Source: Myxococcales bacterium
GTDB lineage: Bacteria > Myxococcota_A > Polyangia > Nannocystales > Nannocystaceae
DNA: 64,000 nucleotides
NCBI GenBank assembly: GCA_020633315.1
Contig: JACKDV010000006.1
Location: 1 to 64,000 of the forward strand
Direction: 5' to 3'
Both the position numbers and the translations under genes were made by a program. How positions within the stretch are numbered: position 1 is the stretch's first letter; each line of letters begins with the position of its first letter. The notes under the pieces are model-generated. The model did no database searches. It had not been told where the DNA came from and saw nothing but the letters and a program-made list of their open reading frames with translations. Shown here piece after piece: positions 1 to 8,119 of the stretch.

Positions 1-131
1 GGCGCGGCCGGCTCGGGCTCGCTCGCCTGCCGCGAGGCCCGGGCGGGCCGGGCGTCACGGGGGGCCGGGCCGTCGCAGCCGACCAGCAGCAGCGCCCCCA
101 CGACCGGCGCAACGAGGGAGATCCGAGCCAT
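1..131 (-). CDS. Predicted lipoprotein, N-terminal part only
   Basis: The reading frame starts at an ATG on the minus strand (base 131) and runs off the left edge of the window, giving about 43 residues. The start shows a short basic N-terminus, a hydrophobic stretch and a lipobox (LLVGC), so the product should be exported and lipid-anchored at Cys19. After the Cys the sequence is Pro/Ala/Arg-rich, as is usual for linkers in this genome. It is divergent from the PstS-like gene at 238, with about 106 bp of shared upstream DNA. The function cannot be told from this fragment. Confidence 0.6.
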   Translation of the reverse strand, partial: MARISLVAPVVGALLLVGCDGPAPRDARPARASRQASEPEPAA

Positions 132-237
132 GCTCGCCCCGTTCGTTTCACGATCGATCGCCGAGCGCAAGCCCTCGCCCGCCCGCCTCGATCGCCCGGC
201 CCACGGTCGCCCCGCGGGCCGGGGTAGCATCCGGTCC

Positions 238-1239
238 ATGGCCGATGCCCCACCCCACCTCGAGCCGGCGGTGCCCGACCCGAGCGGCTGGGGCGGGCCC
301 AATCGGCTGTGGCTGGCGGTGTCGCTGAGCATGCTGGCCCTGCTGGGCGTGGCGGCCTGGCTGGTGGTGTCGGGTACGGACCAGCCGCTGCCGCCCTTCC
401 TCCGCGCCGGCGGAACCGATGCGCCGCCGCCCGCTCGCCACGACCGCGGCTCGGACGGGCTGCGCCTGGCCGGCTCGGGCTCCAACCTCCCCATGACGCG
501 GGCCCTCAACGCGGCGTTCCCCGGCGACGAGTCGCGCCACCCGGTGGTCCACGCCAGCATCGGCTCGGGCGGCGGGGTGCGGGCGCTGCTCGACGGGGTG
601 ATCGACGTGGCGCTGGTGTCCCGCCCGCTGCGGGAGGGCGAGCGCGAGCAGGGCCTGGTGGCCATCCCCTACGCCCGGGTGCCGATCGTGGTGGCCGTGC
701 ACACCAATGTGCCCGACCGGGCGCTCTCGGCCGCGGGCCTGGTGGAGATCTACGAGGGGCGACGCACCACCTGGTCGGACGGCTCCCGCATCGTGGTGCT
801 GCAGCGCGAGCGCGACGACTCGTCGCACATGTCCGTCAACCGCCTGCTGCCCGCGTTCGAGGCGGCCAACGTGGCGGCCTACAACGAGTCGCGCTGGCGG
901 GTGCTCTACCGCGACGACTTCATGCGCGAGGCCCTGGCCGAGACCCGCGGCGCGATCGGGCTGTTCGGGCAGGGGGCGATCCCCACGGGCCTGCCGATCG
1001 CGGCGGTGACCATCGACGGGGTGGCGCCCTCGCCCCAGACGGTGCGCGACGGCAGCTACCCGTACACCAAGGACCTCGCGTTCGTCACCCGCGGGCCGCC
1101 GCAGGGCGAGGCCGCGGCGTTCATCGACTTCACCCTGTCCCCCGAGGGCCGGCGCATCATCGAGCAGGAGGGCGGCGTGCCCCTGGCCGGCCGGCGAGCG
1201 GCGGCGCCCGACGAGGAGCAGGAGCGCTCGGGACCATGA
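238..1239 (+). CDS. Membrane-anchored PstS-like phosphate/anion-binding protein
   Basis: A 333-residue protein of the type II periplasmic binding fold, closest by eye to PstS. One hydrophobic segment near residues 24-43 should anchor it in the inner membrane. The binding core begins near residue 78 with LAGSGSN followed by a GSGGGVRALLDG stretch, the PstS-type ligand loops. A later ATKDLAF-like segment (YPYTKDLAF) and a C-terminal SPEGRRIIE are typical of PstS tails. A longer frame begins at 130, but its first 36 residues are Arg/Pro-rich and look non-coding, so ATG 238 is preferred. Its stop overlaps the histidine-kinase start by 4 bp (ATGA), so the two are probably made together. No pst permease genes are nearby, which suggests a sensing role and not uptake. 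Confidence 0.75.
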   Translation: MADAPPHLEPAVPDPSGWGGPNRLWLAVSLSMLALLGVAAWLVVSGTDQPLPPFLRAGGTDAPPPARHDRGSDGLRLAGSGSNLPMTRALNAAFPGDESRHPVVHASIGSGGGVRALLDGVIDVALVSRPLREGEREQGLVAIPYARVPIVVAVHTNVPDRALSAAGLVEIYEGRRTTWSDGSRIVVLQRERDDSSHMSVNRLLPAFEAANVAAYNESRWRVLYRDDFMREALAETRGAIGLFGQGAIPTGLPIAAVTIDGVAPSPQTVRDGSYPYTKDLAFVTRGPPQGEAAAFIDFTLSPEGRRIIEQEGGVPLAGRRAAAPDEEQERSGP

Positions 1240-2585
1240 GCGGCTCGGCCCCCCGCCTGCAGCTCCGCGGCTACCTGGGCACGCGGCTGGGCCCGCTGGC
1301 CCTGCTGCTGGTGGCGGTGGTCGCCATCTCGGCGCCCGTGGCCTTCTACGTGCTGGGGGTCCGCACCGCGCGGGTGCAGGCGCGGGCCACCGCCGAGCAG
1401 CTCGCGGCGGTGGTGCGCCACGAGGCCGAGCAGCGGCCGCTGCTGTGGAAGTACGACTCGCCCAAGATGCTCGCCCACCTCGAGACCTACGATCACCCGC
1501 AGGAGCACATCGAGCACATCGCGGTCGTCGACGCGCAGGGGCAGAGCATCGATCGCAGCGGCGAGCTCGACCTGGGGGCGCTCACCGAGCGACCGGTGGC
1601 CTGGGAGTCGGCGCCGGTGCTGATCAACAACGATCAGGTGGCCACGGTGTGGGTCGCAGCCTCCACCGCCGACGTGCAGGGCGGGGCGCTGCGCATGCTG
1701 GCCGTGTTCGGGCTGATCGGCGCGGCGCTGGCCGGGCTGATGTACTGGCTGCCGCTGCGGGCGATGGGGCGGCTGGAGCACGAGATCGAGGCCCTGCTCG
1801 ATCAGCTCCGCGAGTCCCGGACCGCCCTGGGCGCGCTGGCCGAGGGGCTCGAGCAGCAGGTGGAGGCGCGCTCCTCCGACCTGTCGCGCGCGCTGGCCGA
1901 GCTCAAGGACAAGGAGCAGAACCTGCGGGAGCTGAGCACCCGCGCGGTGAGCATGCAGGAGGCCGAGCGCCGCGCGATCGCCCGCGAGCTGCACGACTCG
2001 GCCGGGCAGTCGCTCACCGCGATCCGGATCCACCTGCAGCTCATGGAGGGGCTGGCGAGCCAGGCCCGGGCCAGCGAGGACGCGGTGGGGCGCCTGGGCG
2101 AGATCGCCTCGCGCACGGCGGCGATGGTGGACGACACCCTCGAGGAGATCCGCCGCGCCGTGAACACCCTGGGGCCCGCGGTGCTCGACGACGTGGGCCT
2201 GGCCGAGGCGGTCGAGCGCGCGTGCATCGACCTGGCCGAGCGCCTCGAGGTCGAGGTGGACTCGGAGGTGGAGCTGCCCGCGACCCCGCTGGCGCCCGCC
2301 ATCGAGACCTCCTGCTATCGCGTGGTGCAGGAGGCGCTGACCAACATCACCCGCCACGCCCGGCCCGGCCACGTGAAGGTCCGCGTGCGGGCCGAGGACG
2401 GCGTGGCCACCGTCACCGTGCAGGACGACGGCAAGGGCTTCGATCCCGCGGCGGCCCTGCGGGCGGGCCGGAGCCGCGGCCTGGTGGGCATGCGCGAGCG
2501 CGCCGAGCTGCTCGGCGGCGAGCTGCGCATCGACAGCGCCCCCGGCCAGGGCACCACGGTGACCGCGGTGATCCCCCTGGGCTAG
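1236..2585 (+). CDS. NarL-type sensor histidine kinase
   Basis: A 449-residue membrane sensor kinase. A first membrane segment lies at about residues 19-41, then about 110 periplasmic residues, a second membrane segment at about 152-172, a helical linker, and a HisKA_3 dimerisation domain with the phospho-acceptor His near residue 253 (RELHDSAGQ). The HATPase domain follows: an N box near residue 370 (TNITRHA), the G1 loop (DDGKGFD) and a GLVGMRERAELLGG stretch typical of NarX/DegS-type kinases. The gene overlaps the upstream PstS-like gene by 4 bp and is followed 23 bp later by a LuxR-type response regulator, its expected partner. The periplasmic domain is not a family I recognise; the PstS-like protein could be its ligand-binding partner (inference). 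Confidence 0.9.
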   Translation: MSGSAPRLQLRGYLGTRLGPLALLLVAVVAISAPVAFYVLGVRTARVQARATAEQLAAVVRHEAEQRPLLWKYDSPKMLAHLETYDHPQEHIEHIAVVDAQGQSIDRSGELDLGALTERPVAWESAPVLINNDQVATVWVAASTADVQGGALRMLAVFGLIGAALAGLMYWLPLRAMGRLEHEIEALLDQLRESRTALGALAEGLEQQVEARSSDLSRALAELKDKEQNLRELSTRAVSMQEAERRAIARELHDSAGQSLTAIRIHLQLMEGLASQARASEDAVGRLGEIASRTAAMVDDTLEEIRRAVNTLGPAVLDDVGLAEAVERACIDLAERLEVEVDSEVELPATPLAPAIETSCYRVVQEALTNITRHARPGHVKVRVRAEDGVATVTVQDDGKGFDPAAALRAGRSRGLVGMRERAELLGGELRIDSAPGQGTTVTAVIPLG

Positions 2586-2608
2586 CCCGGGATGCTACAT
2601 TGACCCGG

Positions 2609-3271
2609 ATGTCGGACCCCGTTCGCGTCGTGCTGGCCGAGGATCACACCATCGTCCGCGAGGGCCTGCGGGCCCTGCTCGACGGGCGCGACGACGTGGT
2701 GGTCGTCGCCGAGGCCGACAACGGCCGCGATGCGGTGGCCGCCGCCAAGCAGCACCGCCCCGACGTGATGGTCATGGACCTCAACATGCCGGGGCTCAAC
2801 GGCGTCGACGCCACCAAGGCGATCCGCGAGGCGCTGCCCGACACCCACATCCTCATCTTGTCGATGTACTCCACCGAGGAGCACGTGCGGCCGGCGATCC
2901 GGGCGGGGGCCGAGGGCTACCTGCTCAAGGGCTCGGGGCTGTCGGACCTGGTGGCGGCGATCAAGGCGGTGGCCTCGGGCAACGCGTTCTTCAGCCCGCA
3001 GGTGGCCAAGATCGTGCTCGACGACTCGCGCCGGGCCGCCCGCACCGGGGTCAACGAGCGCGCCGGCTCCGAGCTCACCCCGCGCGAGCGACAGGTGCTC
3101 AAGCTGGTGGCCGAGGGGCGCAGCAGCCCCGAGATCGCCAAGGACCTCGACCTCAGCGTCAAGACGGTCGAGGGCCACCGCGGTCGGATCATGGCCAAGC
3201 TCGACACCCGCAACGTGGCGGGCCTGGTGCGCCACGCGATCCGCCTGGGGCTGGTGAGCACCGACATCTGA
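2609..3271 (+). CDS. NarL/FixJ-family response regulator
   Basis: A 220-residue two-domain regulator. The receiver domain (about residues 1-125) has the acidic pair in LAEDHT, the phosphorylatable Asp57 in VMDLNMPGLNG, and a conserved Lys near residue 110 (LLKGSG). The output domain (about 150-215) is a LuxR-type helix-turn-helix starting LTPRERQVL, with the recognition helix around SVKTVEGHRGRI. The ATG at 2609 gives a normal receiver start. It lies 23 bp after the kinase gene, so phosphotransfer from that kinase is the simplest assignment. The target promoters are not evident. It converges on the VWA lipoprotein gene with 24 bp between stops. Confidence 0.93.
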   Translation: MSDPVRVVLAEDHTIVREGLRALLDGRDDVVVVAEADNGRDAVAAAKQHRPDVMVMDLNMPGLNGVDATKAIREALPDTHILILSMYSTEEHVRPAIRAGAEGYLLKGSGLSDLVAAIKAVASGNAFFSPQVAKIVLDDSRRAARTGVNERAGSELTPRERQVLKLVAEGRSSPEIAKDLDLSVKTVEGHRGRIMAKLDTRNVAGLVRHAIRLGLVSTDI

Positions 3272-3295
3272 GCCGGGGTCGCGCTTACTTCAGGG

Positions 3296-4180
3296 CTAGA
3301 TCCCGGGCACCGGGGTCCGGTCGGCCACGTACTCGGAGCAGGCCTGGTCGATCTCGTCCACGGCCCGCGAGAAGACCTCGCCGTAGTCCGGCTGGCAGAT
3401 GCCCCCCACGAAGCCGTGGGTGAACATGTGGGTGAACTCGGCGATGTTGTTGCCGTCGAAGGCGGGGTCGGTCACCGGGCAGTCGTCGGTCACGCCGTTG
3501 AGCAGCGAGACCACCACCGCGTTGCGCTCGGTGCCCTTGACCCGCTCGACCGCGGTGAACCAGCTCTCGGGGGTCGGCGGCTCGCGGGTGTCGCCCGGGA
3601 CCTGCTCGCCGTCGGCCTCGTCGGTGATGATCACGTTGACGAGCAGCGAGTCGTCGCGCACGAAGCCCTCGTTGCACTCGCGCCACCAGCCGCTGGTGCG
3701 GGAGATCGCCCGGGTGAGCGCCCGCATGGGCTGCTCGTCGCGCAGGCCCCGAGTGCCCACGTCGGCGGCGCAATTGAAGGTGCGGGCCAGGTCGTCGCGC
3801 TCGCTCATGTAGCGCTGGCCCTCCGCGAAGGGGCCGCACTCCTCGATCTCGGCGTGCTCGCCGAGGGTGGAGGTCACCAGCGCCCCCAGCTCGCGGCAGC
3901 CCTCGGCGTTGCCTCGGTACGGGTCGGTGGTCACCACGCCCACGTGGAAGTCGTCCACGTCCTCGAGCGAGCGCTCGATGCCGCCGATGAACGGCTCGAA
4001 GCTCGCGCGCAGGTTCTGCTGGTGGCGACCCATGCTCTCGGAGTCGTCGATGACGAACAGGAAGTCCACCGCGGTGCAGCGGCGGGTCTCGCCCTCGGGG
4101 AAGCTCCAGAACGGCCCCCGCCCGCAGCCGGCGAGCACCAGGCTCCCCGCGAGCCAGCCTGCGATCCCGAGCCCTCGCAC
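3296..4180 (-). CDS. VWA-like lipoprotein
   Basis: A predicted 294-residue lipoprotein. The chosen start is GTG 4180, which gives a compact signal peptide ending in the lipobox VLAGC (Cys19); the frame is open for 77 more codons upstream, but that part is Arg/Pro/Ser-rich and not protein-like. The mature protein starts with a Trp/Phe-rich stretch, then FLFVIDDSESMG, the DxSxS metal-ion-dependent adhesion motif of von Willebrand A domains. Several paired Cys residues (CRELG, ECGPF, FNCAAD, ECNEGF) suggest disulfides in the periplasm or at the cell surface. Myxobacterial genomes carry many such surface VWA proteins. The ligand is unknown. Confidence 0.75.
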   Translation of the reverse strand: MRGLGIAGWLAGSLVLAGCGRGPFWSFPEGETRRCTAVDFLFVIDDSESMGRHQQNLRASFEPFIGGIERSLEDVDDFHVGVVTTDPYRGNAEGCRELGALVTSTLGEHAEIEECGPFAEGQRYMSERDDLARTFNCAADVGTRGLRDEQPMRALTRAISRTSGWWRECNEGFVRDDSLLVNVIITDEADGEQVPGDTREPPTPESWFTAVERVKGTERNAVVVSLLNGVTDDCPVTDPAFDGNNIAEFTHMFTHGFVGGICQPDYGEVFSRAVDEIDQACSEYVADRTPVPGI

Positions 4181-4271
4181 GACGAAGACGGTGACGGATC
4201 CGGCGACGCGCCGCAACCGGGGAGAGCCCCCGCACGCGGGCGCCCGCACGGGGGGATCTGCGGGGAGCGGG

Positions 4272-5897
4272 CTAGCGAGGCCGCGGGCTGCAGCGCTCGA
4301 TCGCCGTGCGGGGCAGGGCACGCTGGTCGCGGGCGAGGCGGGAGCGGGGGTACTGGCGCGGCACGTCGATCCAGTCGATGCCGTCGCGCTCGTGCAGGGC
4401 CGAGAGCTCACGGACGGGCGTGTCGCACAGGTTGAGGCCGTCGAGCGCGGGCAGCTCGGCGAGGGGAGCGACGTCGCGCACCCGCGTGCCCTGCAGCCAC
4501 AGGGTCTCGAGGCGGGGCAGGCCGGCCAGGGGGCTCGGGTCGCGCACGGGGGTGTCGGCCAGGTCGAGCAGGGTCAGCGCGCTCATCCGCGACAGCGGGC
4601 TCAGGTCGCTCACCCGGGTGCCGCCCAGGGTGAGCAGGGTCAGCTCGCTCAGCTCGCGCAGCGGGCCCAGGTCGGACACCGCGGTGTTGCGCAGCTCCAG
4701 CTCCCGCAGGCCGCGGTGGCTGGCGAGCGGGCTCAGGTCGCTCACCGCGGTGTCGCGCAGGCGCACGATCCGGAGCGCATGGTGGTCGGCGAGCGGCCGG
4801 AGATCGGAGACCGCGGTGCCCACGGCGCTCAGCACCTCGAGCTCCGCGTGGCCGGACAGCGGCCCCAGGTCGCGGACCTTCGAGCCGTCGAGCACCACCT
4901 CGCGCAGCGCGGTGCCGGAGGCGAGGGGGCCGAGCTCGGAGACCGCGGTGTCCTGCACGTCGACGAGCTCGAGCCCGGTGAGCCCGGCCAGCGGGCGCAG
5001 GTCGGCGACCGCGGTGCTGGCCACCCGTAGCTCCCGCAGCCCGGCCAGCTCGGCCAGCGGGGCCAGGTCGCTCACCTTGGTCGCCCGCAGATCGAGCGCG
5101 ACCAGGTGTGGCAGCGCGACCAGCCAGTCGAGCTCGTCGAGCTCCGTGCGCGGCAGGGCCAGGCGCTCGAGGGTGGTCAGGGCCACGATCGCGTCGCGCG
5201 GCACCGAGGCGGCGCCGCTCAGGTCCAGGGCGCGCAGCGAGCCGAGCCCGGTCAGCGAGACCTCGTCGAGCCCCCGGGTGTCGACCAGCTCGAGGACCTC
5301 GAGCGAGGGCAGCGCAGGCAGCCCGCCGCTGCCGCGGAGATCGGCGAGCAGCAGCGCCAGCTCGCGCAGCTCGGGCAGCTCGGGCAGCACCGTCAGCTCT
5401 CCGGTGCGGGTGCCCTCGAGCACCAGCCGGCGCAGGTGCTCGAGCCGGGTGAGCGCATGGAGGTCGAGCGCCTCGCCGCGCCGTAGCGTCAGCTCGGTGA
5501 GCACCTCGGAGCGCACCGCCCCCAGGTAGCGGTCGAGCTCGGGGTTGGCGTGGGCGTGGAGCTCGAGCCGGCGCGGGGGCGGGGCCGCCTCGATCGCGGC
5601 CAGGTCGGCGGCGAGCGAGGGGCCGGGCGAGATCGTCATCGACTGCCACCCGCCGGGCAGGCAGCGCAGGAAGATGGTGGGCTCGCCCTCGGGGATCGTG
5701 GGGCGATCGATGCAGGGCTGGGGCGGATGCTCGGGCAGGGCGGCCCGCGGGGGCGAGGCCGGGGCGGAGGCGCTCGGGGCCTCGGCCTCGCTCGCCGGCG
5801 GAGGGCTCGACGAGGGCTCGCTCGCGGGCGAGGGCCCGGGCGACGGTCGGCAGGCGAGCAGGGAGCCCAGCAGGATGGCCGTGAGTGGAGCCCGCAT
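4272..5897 (-). CDS. Leucine-rich-repeat lipoprotein
   Basis: A 541-residue predicted lipoprotein. The signal peptide ends with LLAC (Cys16), and a Pro/Ser/Ala/Glu linker follows. About residues 130-510 form a continuous run of leucine-rich repeats of roughly 22 residues, of the pattern LxxLxxLxxLxxxxTxVxDLxPLAxL, the internalin-like SDS22 class. More than 14 repeats can be counted. The repeated TAVSDL / PLA cores give a DNA-level tandem repeat across about 4450-5500. The protein probably lies on the outer-membrane surface or in the periplasm and binds a protein or glycan. It is divergent from the lipoprotein at 6043. The AT-rich stretch around 5972-6000 in the 145-bp gap is the likeliest shared promoter zone. 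Confidence 0.8.
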   Translation of the reverse strand: MRAPLTAILLGSLLACRPSPGPSPASEPSSSPPPASEAEAPSASAPASPPRAALPEHPPQPCIDRPTIPEGEPTIFLRCLPGGWQSMTISPGPSLAADLAAIEAAPPPRRLELHAHANPELDRYLGAVRSEVLTELTLRRGEALDLHALTRLEHLRRLVLEGTRTGELTVLPELPELRELALLLADLRGSGGLPALPSLEVLELVDTRGLDEVSLTGLGSLRALDLSGAASVPRDAIVALTTLERLALPRTELDELDWLVALPHLVALDLRATKVSDLAPLAELAGLRELRVASTAVADLRPLAGLTGLELVDVQDTAVSELGPLASGTALREVVLDGSKVRDLGPLSGHAELEVLSAVGTAVSDLRPLADHHALRIVRLRDTAVSDLSPLASHRGLRELELRNTAVSDLGPLRELSELTLLTLGGTRVSDLSPLSRMSALTLLDLADTPVRDPSPLAGLPRLETLWLQGTRVRDVAPLAELPALDGLNLCDTPVRELSALHERDGIDWIDVPRQYPRSRLARDQRALPRTAIERCSPRPR

Positions 5898-6042
5898 GGC
5901 CGGCCGAGCCTACCCGCTCCTGCCGCCGAGCGCCCTCGAGCCCCGCTCTCGCGCCCATCACGCACGCCTGCGACTCTTTTTCGAATTTCGCTTAATGGAA
6001 CCAGCTCGTCGCCGAGACCCACCCCCATGAGGACACCGACGA

Positions 6043-7032
6043 ATGACAGGACTCCGATCCCTTGGCTTGGTCTTCGGCGCCGCCGTGGCGCTCCCCGCCT
6101 GCATCATCGACACCGGGCTCGGCGAGACCGCCGACGACGGGGGCGGGGTGGAGGCCTCTGGTAGCGACGGCGCCAGCGACAGCCTCGATCCCAGCGCCAC
6201 CAGCGGCCCGCCCCCCACCGCGACCTCGGGCAGCAGCTCGATGACCAGCGGCGAGACCGGCGACCCGACCGCCACCGACGGCCCCGAGACCGAGACCGAC
6301 GGCGAGCCCGGCTGTGAGCCGGGCGATGCCTGGGTGTCCTGGGCCGAGGACTTCGTCGAGCCGGTGCCCGGCGTGGAGGCCAGCTTCGCCGCGGTGCTCG
6401 AGGGGCCGTGCTCGCTGGCCAGCGTCTTCAGCGGCTCGGCCGACGGCGTGACCTTCGAGTGGGAGATCCACCTGAGCTGCACGATGTCGGGGCGGATCGA
6501 CGGCGACGCGGGGCTGGTCGACCAGGACGTCTCGCCGATGCTGCGGGGCTCCAGCGCCCAGCCGCTGGAGTCCTGGCTGCCCTTCTTCGAGACCGACCTG
6601 CGCCTGCGCCTGGTGCTCGACTGGTGGGGCATGGGCTGGAACCGCTACGCCGTGCTCCATCGCGGCGACGTGCTGGTGCTCGACCTGGTGTCGGGCGAGC
6701 GCGTCGACCCCCGGCAGGGCCCCTTGTGGGTGGAGGACATCGACGCGCTGCTCGGCGACGAGCCCTGGCACGACGGGATCGCGGTGGGCGTGGTCGAGTC
6801 GACCTGCGGCAGCTCGGTGGGCGAGTGCGGCGAGTCGCCCCGCGCGATCGACCTGAGCTGGGAGGGCAGCGGCACCGTGCTGCACGCGGGCCAGCAGGGC
6901 GGCTTCGGGACCGCGGTGCCCGAGCTCTCCTACGACGCCGCGGTGGAGGGCGCATCGGACATCTCCGAGCCGACCTGCTCCGACACGCCCCTGGGTGACT
7001 ACCGCCTCGCCCTATGGGCGGTCGAGCCATGA
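6043..7032 (+). CDS. Hypothetical lipoprotein
   Basis: A 329-residue protein with a signal peptide and lipobox (ALPAC, Cys20). A Ser/Thr/Gly/Asp linker of about 70 residues follows, then a globular domain rich in Trp and acidic residues from about residue 88. The first domain residues include CEPGDAWVSWAEDF. Four to six Cys residues in the globular part suggest disulfide bonds. A purine-rich site (TGAGGA at 6028-6033) sits about 10 bases before the ATG. I do not recognise the family. It heads a plus-strand run with the barrel-like protein and the sigma factor, so it may belong to the same unit. Confidence 0.6.
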   Translation: MTGLRSLGLVFGAAVALPACIIDTGLGETADDGGGVEASGSDGASDSLDPSATSGPPPTATSGSSSMTSGETGDPTATDGPETETDGEPGCEPGDAWVSWAEDFVEPVPGVEASFAAVLEGPCSLASVFSGSADGVTFEWEIHLSCTMSGRIDGDAGLVDQDVSPMLRGSSAQPLESWLPFFETDLRLRLVLDWWGMGWNRYAVLHRGDVLVLDLVSGERVDPRQGPLWVEDIDALLGDEPWHDGIAVGVVESTCGSSVGECGESPRAIDLSWEGSGTVLHAGQQGGFGTAVPELSYDAAVEGASDISEPTCSDTPLGDYRLALWAVEP

Positions 7033-7056
7033 GCCCGGAGCCGGGAGGGACGAGCG

Positions 7057-8094
7057 TTGCCCAGGCGTGCTCCGAGGTCGATACTCGCGCGCGGGGTGCT
7101 GCTCTCGTTCCTCTCGGCGCTGGTGCTGGCTCCGTCCAGCGCATCGGCGAGCGTGCGGACCCAGTGGGACACGAGCCCGGCCTGCGTGGACGCGGACTCG
7201 CTGCCCACCCGCGTCGACGGGCTGCTGGCCGAGCCCCCCTCGAGCCCGGTGCGGCTGTCGCTGGGGGCGCTGGCCCACGACGATGCGTGGCAGATCTCGA
7301 TGCGGGTCGACGGCCTGCCGCAGCCGCTCACCCGCACGCTGCGGGGGCACGACTGCGCCACGCTGACCGAGGCGGTCGCGCTGGTGGTGGCGGTGCAGCT
7401 CGACGCGATGGCGGTGGCCGATGCGATCCCGCTGCGGGCGGAGGTCGACGCGCTCGAGCCAGAGCGGGTGCCCGAGCCCACCCCCGAGCCGCCGGCCACC
7501 ACGAGCCCGCCGCCCGCGACCGCCCCGCGCCCCGCCGTGCTCGAGGGGCCCGCGTCGGAGACCCCGAGGCGCCCGCAGCCACGGCCGCGCGTGCAGCTCG
7601 GGGCGGCGCTGGCCGGCGAGCTGGGCATCCTGCCGCGCGGCGGCGCCTCGCTCGAGCTGAGCGCGGGCGCGGCCTGGCCTCGCGCGCGCCTGCTGGCCAG
7701 CGGCCTGGCCTCGGTGGGCCCCGGCGAGGTGACCCAGGCGCTGCCCTCGGTCGGCGGACGCTTCGCGCTGCTCGCCGGGGTGGCCCGAGCCTGTGGCGTG
7801 GTGGGTCGCTCGCGCTTCGAGCTGCCGCTGTGCGGCGCGCTGGAGCTGGGCGACCTGCGCGGGCGAGGCACGGGCCTGGAGCGCCCGCGCACCGTGAACA
7901 CGGCATGGGTGGCCGTGGCGGCCGGCGCCCGACCGCAGTGGCGGCTCGGCCGGCACGCCTACCTCGGCGGCCTGGTGGATCTCGTGGTCCCGCTGGTCCG
8001 CCAGCGCTTCGGCATCCCCGAGGCCGGGCTGGTGCACCTGGTGCCCGCGGTCGGGGCTCGGGTCGGCGTGAGGGTGCAATGGCGGCTACCGTGA
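7057..8094 (+). CDS. Exported barrel-like protein, partner of the downstream sigma factor
   Basis: A 345-residue exported protein of unknown family. The best start is TTG 7057, with GGAGGG about 9 bases before it; the first 30 residues form a signal peptide ending near SASAS. Residues 30-135 form a small domain with two Cys residues (SPACVD and HDCATL). A Pro/Ala linker follows (about 140-170). The C-terminal 175 residues alternate hydrophobic and polar residues with many Gly, like a small outer-membrane beta-barrel. It lies 25 bp upstream of the tethered sigma-factor gene. A role as an envelope-side partner of that sigma factor is inference from position only. Confidence 0.5.
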   Translation: MPRRAPRSILARGVLLSFLSALVLAPSSASASVRTQWDTSPACVDADSLPTRVDGLLAEPPSSPVRLSLGALAHDDAWQISMRVDGLPQPLTRTLRGHDCATLTEAVALVVAVQLDAMAVADAIPLRAEVDALEPERVPEPTPEPPATTSPPPATAPRPAVLEGPASETPRRPQPRPRVQLGAALAGELGILPRGGASLELSAGAAWPRARLLASGLASVGPGEVTQALPSVGGRFALLAGVARACGVVGRSRFELPLCGALELGDLRGRGTGLERPRTVNTAWVAVAAGARPQWRLGRHAYLGGLVDLVVPLVRQRFGIPEAGLVHLVPAVGARVGVRVQWRLP

Positions 8095-8119
8095 TCGAGG
8101 CCCCGGAGGGGCGCCGCCC

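Noticed and set aside
4450..5500. Regular 60-70 bp DNA periodicity that could suggest a satellite or array
   Set aside because: It follows the leucine-rich repeats of the lipoprotein gene and keeps the frame.
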